A stretch of 10,433 nt of DNA. Source: Candidatus Gastranaerophilales bacterium (GTDB lineage Bacteria; Cyanobacteriota; Vampirovibrionia; Gastranaerophilales; JAQUYY01). How positions within the stretch are numbered: the first letter of the stretch is position 1; every line of letters starts with the position of its first letter. The position numbers were made by a program, and so were the translations under genes. The notes under the pieces were generated by a model. The model searched no databases and had not been told where the DNA came from. It saw only the letters and a program-made list of their open reading frames with translations. The stretch lies in the NCBI GenBank assembly GCA_028691575.1, contig JAQUYY010000046.1, positions 1 to 10,433 on the forward strand, given 5' to 3'. Below, in pieces: positions 6,772-10,433 of the stretch.

Positions 6772-6797
6772 CGAGCCCAAAAAGGCTCGTTTTTTTT
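6772..6797 (+). terminator. Strong rho-independent terminator upstream of gyrB
   Basis: CGAGCC at 6772-6777 pairs with GGCTCG at 6784-6789 over a CAAAAA loop, followed by eight Ts at 6790-6797. This GC-rich stem stands out in AT-rich sequence and is the clearest terminator here. It ends the small-gene unit and isolates gyrB. The A-run/T-run arrangement favours the + strand. Confidence 0.9.
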
Positions 6798-6834
6798 GTA
6801 AAAGAATAAAATATACTTAATAATTTAGCCTAAA

Positions 6835-6868
6835 ATTTGTATCTGTGCTATAATTTAGGTATACAAAT
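6835..6868 (+). promoter_or_regulatory. Perfect 8-bp dyad flanking the gyrB -10 element (candidate operator)
   Basis: ATTTGTAT at 6835-6842 and ATACAAAT at 6861-6868 are exact inverse complements with an 18-base spacer that contains the whole -10 element. A dimeric repressor bound here would cover the promoter. In AT-rich DNA an 8-bp dyad can arise by chance, so function is unproven. Confidence 0.4.
6846..6854 (+). promoter_or_regulatory. Extended -10 promoter of gyrB
   Basis: TGC followed by TATAAT (6849-6854) is an extended -10 element, which can work without a good -35. None is seen at 17 bases (TAGCCT, 6826-6831). Transcription would start near 6861, giving a leader of about 50 bases to ATG 6912. 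The element lies just after the strong terminator, as expected for an independent gyrB promoter. Confidence 0.65.
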
Positions 6869-6911
6869 CAAATGTAACTATATAATAATTAGAGGTTGGG
6901 GAAATTTAAAT

Positions 6912-9368
6912 ATGTCAGAAACAAAAATACAACAATCATATGAAGCCAGTAATATCAGAGTATTAGAAGGTCTGGAAGCCGTAAGACTTCGTCCCGGAAT
7001 GTATATAGGCTCAACAAGTCAGCGTGGTCTTCACCATTTAGTTTATGAAATCGTTGATAACTCTATTGACGAAGCATTGGCGGGCTATTGCGATACGATA
7101 ATCGTTAAAATCCACGAAGATGAAAGTGTTACTGTTAGAGATAACGGTAGAGGAATTCCTGTTGGTATTAAAGAAGAATCGGGCAAATCTGCGCTAGAAA
7201 TCGTACATACAGTACTTCATGCCGGCGGAAAATTTGGAGATGGCGGGTATAAAGTATCTGGCGGACTTCATGGAGTTGGCGCATCTGTTGTAAACGCACT
7301 TTCTGAAAAAATGATTGTAGAAGTTTCAAGAGACGGTTGGGTTCACAAACAAAGCTACGTTAGAGGCGAAGTTGAAGCTCCTGTTGCAAAAGTTCGAGAA
7401 ACGGAAGAAACAGGAACTAAAACAAGATTTTGGCCTGATCCTGAAATTTTTAAAGAAACAATTCATATTGACAGAGACATTATTACAAGCCGTCTAAGAG
7501 AAATGGCTTTCTTAAATAAAAGTTTGAAAATTATTTTTCAAGATGAAGCAACAGAAAAAGAAGAAGTTTTTTACTATGAAGGTGGAATCGGCAGTTATGT
7601 TGAATTTTTAAATAAAAATAAAACTCCTATATTCCCCGATCCCATATATATGGAAAAACAAAAAGAGGACGTTTTGGTTGAAGTTGCAATGCAGTATACA
7701 GATGCATATACCGAAAATGTATTAAGTTTTGCCAACAATATTAACACTCATCACGGCGGAACACACTTGACAGGTATGAGAAATGCTGTAACAAGAGCAA
7801 TTAATGATTATGCCAGAAAAAACAATATTTTGAAAGAAGCTGAAGAAAATCTTGTTGGAGATGATGTTAGAGAAGGATTAACAGCCATTATAAGTGTAAA
7901 AGTTTCTGACCCTCAATTTGAAGGGCAAACTAAAGAAAAACTTGGCAATGCAGAAGCTCAAAGTGCTGTATATGCCGTTGTTTTAGAACAGTTACAAGAG
8001 TGGATGGAATTTAATCCGAAAATTGCAAAAACTATTATTGAAAAAACTCTACAAGCAAAACGTGCCAGAGAAGCCGCAAGAAAAGCAAGGGAATTAACAA
8101 GAAGAAAAAGTGTTCTTGAAAATTCAACTTTACCCGGAAAACTTGCTGATTGCAGTTGTCGAGAAGCAGAAAAATCAGAAATTTATATAGTAGAAGGCGA
8201 TTCTGCCGGCGGTAGCGCAAAACAAGGCAGAAACAGAATGTTTCAGGCTATTTTGCCACTAAGAGGCAAGATCCTGAATGTAGAAAGAGCAAGAATTGAT
8301 AAAATTTATAATAACAATGAAATTCAATCTTTAATTCAGGCTTTAGGAGTAAATATCAGTAAAAATGAAGAAGAAGTCGAACTGCAAAAACTGCGTTATC
8401 ATAAAATAATTATTATGACAGATGCCGATGTTGACGGAGCACATATCAGAACATTGCTGCTAACATTTTTCTTCAGATATGCCAAACCTTTGATTGAGAA
8501 CGGTTATATTTATATTGCGCAACCTCCTCTTTTCAAATTAACAATCGGAAAACAAAGTGAATACATTTATGATGAAAGAACTTTGGAAAAAACTCTTGCA
8601 AAAAGAGCATTAAAAAATATTTCTCTGTTTAATTCCAAGAGGGAAAAATCTTGCACAGATGAGCAGTTAGAAAAATTGATTTTAAATATGAGCAATTATT
8701 ATAATTCTTTTAGAAATCCCATCATTAATATAATTCCGCAAATTATTGTAAGAAGTTTAGTCGGCTCTAAGATTGAATCGACTGATTTTGACAATAAAGA
8801 AAAAATGGAAGAAATTAAATCTTATATGGAAAATTATTTAGTTGACCATGCTGAAAATTATAATGTTGAAGAAGCGGCTCAATATGATTTGGAACTTGTA
8901 GAAAATCCGGAAACAAATAAGTATAATATCAAAGTTTCTAAACAAAATTCTGAGGATGAGTCTATTTTAATCACTTCACTTGTCATTAACAGTATTGAAT
9001 ACAAACGGATAAAAGATTCATATCCTGTAATCAGAGATTTCTTGCTTGAAGAAGAAGAAATTTTATATCTGGTAATTGATGAAAAAGAAGAAATTGAAAT
9101 TCAGAAATTTGAAGATTTAAAAAAATTCATTGAAGATAAAGGCAAAAAAGGTATTACACTGCAAAGGTTTAAAGGTCTTGGCGAAATGATGCCTCAACAG
9201 CTTTGGGAAACAACCATGGATCCAGGGAATAGGACTTTATTAAGAGTCGATATTGAAGATGCAGCGGTTTGTGACCAATTATTTGATATTCTGATGGGCG
9301 AAAAAGTTGAACCAAGGCGTGAATTCATTGAAAGCAATGCTGTTTATGCCAAAAATATAGATATATAA
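6912..9368 (+). CDS. gyrB: DNA gyrase subunit B, long form with insert after TOPRIM
   Basis: GyrB is the ATPase half of gyrase (A2B2), which introduces negative supercoils. The GHKL domain has E46, N50, D77 in VRDNGRGIP (77-83 core), HAGGKFGD at 103-110 and GGLHGVG at 117-123. R140 matches E. coli R136, whose changes give coumarin resistance. The transducer has the QTK loop at 339-341. The TOPRIM domain has EGDSAGG at 428-434, PLRGK at 449-453 and TDADVDGAHI at 503-512, so metal ligands E428, D504 and D506 are kept. About 165 extra residues (roughly 565-740) separate the QPPLFK segment from LQRFKGLGEMMPQQLWETTMDP, as in the 804-residue E. coli protein and unlike the ~640-residue short form. 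The end EPRREFIESNA...NIDI is typical of GyrB. Reading could open at TTG 6837, but that lies in the promoter; ATG 6912 has GGGGA at 6898-6902. Here it is 818 residues. Confidence 0.95.
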   Translation: MSETKIQQSYEASNIRVLEGLEAVRLRPGMYIGSTSQRGLHHLVYEIVDNSIDEALAGYCDTIIVKIHEDESVTVRDNGRGIPVGIKEESGKSALEIVHTVLHAGGKFGDGGYKVSGGLHGVGASVVNALSEKMIVEVSRDGWVHKQSYVRGEVEAPVAKVRETEETGTKTRFWPDPEIFKETIHIDRDIITSRLREMAFLNKSLKIIFQDEATEKEEVFYYEGGIGSYVEFLNKNKTPIFPDPIYMEKQKEDVLVEVAMQYTDAYTENVLSFANNINTHHGGTHLTGMRNAVTRAINDYARKNNILKEAEENLVGDDVREGLTAIISVKVSDPQFEGQTKEKLGNAEAQSAVYAVVLEQLQEWMEFNPKIAKTIIEKTLQAKRAREAARKARELTRRKSVLENSTLPGKLADCSCREAEKSEIYIVEGDSAGGSAKQGRNRMFQAILPLRGKILNVERARIDKIYNNNEIQSLIQALGVNISKNEEEVELQKLRYHKIIIMTDADVDGAHIRTLLLTFFFRYAKPLIENGYIYIAQPPLFKLTIGKQSEYIYDERTLEKTLAKRALKNISLFNSKREKSCTDEQLEKLILNMSNYYNSFRNPIINIIPQIIVRSLVGSKIESTDFDNKEKMEEIKSYMENYLVDHAENYNVEEAAQYDLELVENPETNKYNIKVSKQNSEDESILITSLVINSIEYKRIKDSYPVIRDFLLEEEEILYLVIDEKEEIEIQKFEDLKKFIEDKGKKGITLQRFKGLGEMMPQQLWETTMDPGNRTLLRVDIEDAAVCDQLFDILMGEKVEPRREFIESNAVYAKNIDI

Positions 9369-9393
9369 GAAAAATATGAACGTCTTTAACCCC

Positions 9394-9408
9394 GCCTCTA
9401 AAAGAGGT
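9394..9408 (+). other. Short GC-stem hairpin after gyrB
   Basis: CCTCT at 9395-9399 pairs with AGAGG at 9403-9407 around AAA, with a possible extra G-U pair. It lies 26 bases past the gyrB stop. TATTAAAAAC follows instead of a T run, so it does not look like an intrinsic terminator on this strand; it may protect the 3' end of the gyrB RNA. Confidence 0.4.
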
Positions 9409-9412
9409 ATTA

Positions 9413-9438
9413 AAAACTTTGATATTTTATAAAGTTTT
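9413..9438 (+). other. Second hairpin in the gyrB-aldolase gap
   Basis: AAAACTTT at 9413-9420 and AAAGTTTT at 9431-9438 are exact inverse complements with a ten-base loop. The arm ends in four Ts, then CAGT, so it is a weak terminator at best. It ends 15 bases before the aldolase ATG and could mask that start in RNA. Confidence 0.4.
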
Positions 9439-9453
9439 CAGTAAAATTGCTTT

Positions 9454-10433
9454 ATGAATAAAATCAGTTTGCTAGATGTGACTTTAAGAGACGGCGGTTA
9501 TATTAATAACTGGGAATTTTGTGACGAAGAGATTTTAGCAATTATTTCTCAATTGCAAAATGCCAATATTGATATAATTGAGTGCGGATATCTTAATGCG
9601 CGAGAAAATTCAACTTCAAATAAAACTATTTTTAATTCAATTGCAAAATTAGAGAAGCTTTTATCCTGTGTCAAAGAAAAAAAATCCGATTATATTTTAA
9701 TGATTAATCATGGTGAATTTGATGTAAATAATTTGCCTGAAAAATTAAGTACACAAATTGACGGAATTCGTTTGGCGTTTTATAAGGAAGATATGAAAAA
9801 AGCTCTTGAAAATGCACAAAAAATTAAACAAAAAGGATATAAACTTTTTATACAACCAATGATAATGAGCCGGTATTCTGTTGAGGAAATTTGCATGTTA
9901 ACAGAGCAAATAAATAAAATTAAACCTCATGTTTTTTACTTTGTGGATAGTTTTGGTATTTTTTCAAGAAAAGATTTTAACCAAACAATAGACATTCTTG
10001 ATAAAAATTTGGATAAAAATACTAAGTTAGGAATTCACCTTCATAACAACCTGCAACTGGCTTTTTCTAATGCTATTGATGTGATTGAAAAAAAATTAAA
10101 TAGGCAAATTATTGTTGATTCTTCTGTTTGCGGAATGGGTAGGGGCGCAGGAAACCTTTGTACAGAGCTTATTATTGATTATTTAAATAAAAATAACAGT
10201 ACAAATTATGAAATTTTACCGTTACTTCAGATTATGGATAATTCTTTATCAAAATATTTTTTTAAAAAATCATGGGGCTGCTCTCCGATATATTTTATAA
10301 CTGCAAAAGCCGAATGTCATCCAAATTATGCAACATATTTTTTTGAAAAAGAAAATTTGTCGATTATTGATGTAGAAAAAGTTATAAAATTTTTAGATAA
10401 AACCAAGAGCCATAATTTTAATGAAAAATATGC
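9454..10433 (+). CDS. DRE-TIM metallolyase, 4-hydroxy-2-oxovalerate aldolase-like (3' end beyond the window)
   Basis: The reading frame is open from ATG 9454 to the window edge, giving 326 complete codons. The opening LLDVTLRDGGYINNWEF is the DxTLRDGG motif of HMG-CoA lyase / isopropylmalate synthase-type TIM barrels, with R12 as likely catalytic base partner and D13 as metal ligand. GIHLHNN at 193-199 supplies H195 and H197, and SVCGMGRGAGNLCTE at 224-238 is the loop typical of hydroxy-oxovalerate aldolases. Such enzymes cleave or join 2-keto acids with pyruvate and a divalent metal. No acetaldehyde dehydrogenase partner is seen in the visible part. Aldolases of this subtype also occur as lone genes in polysaccharide clusters, so a sugar-modifying role is possible. 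No clear Shine-Dalgarno precedes the ATG; the start is chosen because no earlier in-frame start exists and the motif follows at once. Family sure, substrate unknown. Confidence 0.85.
   Translation, partial: MNKISLLDVTLRDGGYINNWEFCDEEILAIISQLQNANIDIIECGYLNARENSTSNKTIFNSIAKLEKLLSCVKEKKSDYILMINHGEFDVNNLPEKLSTQIDGIRLAFYKEDMKKALENAQKIKQKGYKLFIQPMIMSRYSVEEICMLTEQINKIKPHVFYFVDSFGIFSRKDFNQTIDILDKNLDKNTKLGIHLHNNLQLAFSNAIDVIEKKLNRQIIVDSSVCGMGRGAGNLCTELIIDYLNKNNSTNYEILPLLQIMDNSLSKYFFKKSWGCSPIYFITAKAECHPNYATYFFEKENLSIIDVEKVIKFLDKTKSHNFNEKY

Noticed and set aside
6881..6886. Second TATAAT before gyrB
   Set aside because: Transcription from it would start at the ribosome site, leaving almost no leader, and no -35 or TG extension is present.
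6837..6911. Upstream in-frame extension of gyrB from TTG 6837 (25 residues)
   Set aside because: It starts within the promoter, ahead of the predicted transcript start, has no homology to the GyrB N-terminus, and ATG 6912 has its own GGGGA ribosome site.
8604..9131. GyrB insert as an intein, as known in GyrB of some cyanobacteria
   Set aside because: No Cys or Ser splice start, no terminal His-Asn, and no endonuclease or Hedgehog/Intein blocks. The place and size match the E. coli-type GyrB insert.
1..10433. tRNA, rRNA, CRISPR arrays, insertion sequences or defence genes
   Set aside because: None was found by reading. There are no cloverleaf-like stretches, spaced repeat arrays, transposase motifs or terminal inverted repeats, and all sizeable genes belong to known housekeeping or surface families.

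Overview
This is an AT-rich window with every supported gene on the + strand. It looks like a piece of an ordinary chromosome from an uncultured-type, host-associated bacterium. My best guess at lineage is the non-photosynthetic cyanobacterial relatives (Melainabacteria / Gastranaerophilales). The guess rests on style: a pseudopilin that begins with the FTLAE...IPMLF pattern and ends with a DVNG-KGPN-WGKDVF stretch, low GC, and TTG starts behind good Shine-Dalgarno sites. No marker gene here settles it, so treat the taxon as inference.

Layout. Positions 1-1744 hold the end of a surface-sugar operon. A possible upstream gene ends by a 4-base ATGA overlap into a hexapeptide-repeat acetyltransferase, which overlaps a family 4 glycosyltransferase. 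A promoter near 1811 then leads to recJ, the single-strand-specific 5'-3' exonuclease, in its long form with an extra C-terminal domain and most likely a TTG start at 1849. Next comes a CNT-family nucleoside transporter (4345-5628). A near-consensus promoter (TTGACT, 17 bases, TATAAT) drives a type IV pilin-like pseudopilin starting at TTG 5691, followed by an AT-rich terminator.

A separate small transcription unit lies at 6409-6797. It holds an unrecognised 87-residue basic protein and ends in a strong GC-stem terminator with eight Ts. Its own promoter with an extended -10 element then precedes gyrB (6912-9368). This is the long, E. coli-like architecture with an insert after the TOPRIM domain. 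The window closes with the 5' 326 codons of a DRE-TIM metallolyase of the 4-hydroxy-2-oxovalerate aldolase type, cut off by the window edge.

The genes do not form one pathway. Surface sugars (acetyltransferase, glycosyltransferase, perhaps the aldolase) sit among DNA maintenance (RecJ, GyrB), nucleoside uptake and secretion/pilus functions. I did not find a convincing new multi-gene system. The points most worth a second look are the unrecognised small gene in its own terminator-bounded unit, a perfect 8-bp dyad that straddles the gyrB -10 element, an 11-bp direct repeat at 22-bp spacing, the Ala at the pseudopilin cleavage site, and the orphan aldolase. No tRNA, rRNA, CRISPR array or insertion sequence was seen, and no gene-free stretch exceeds 300 bases.
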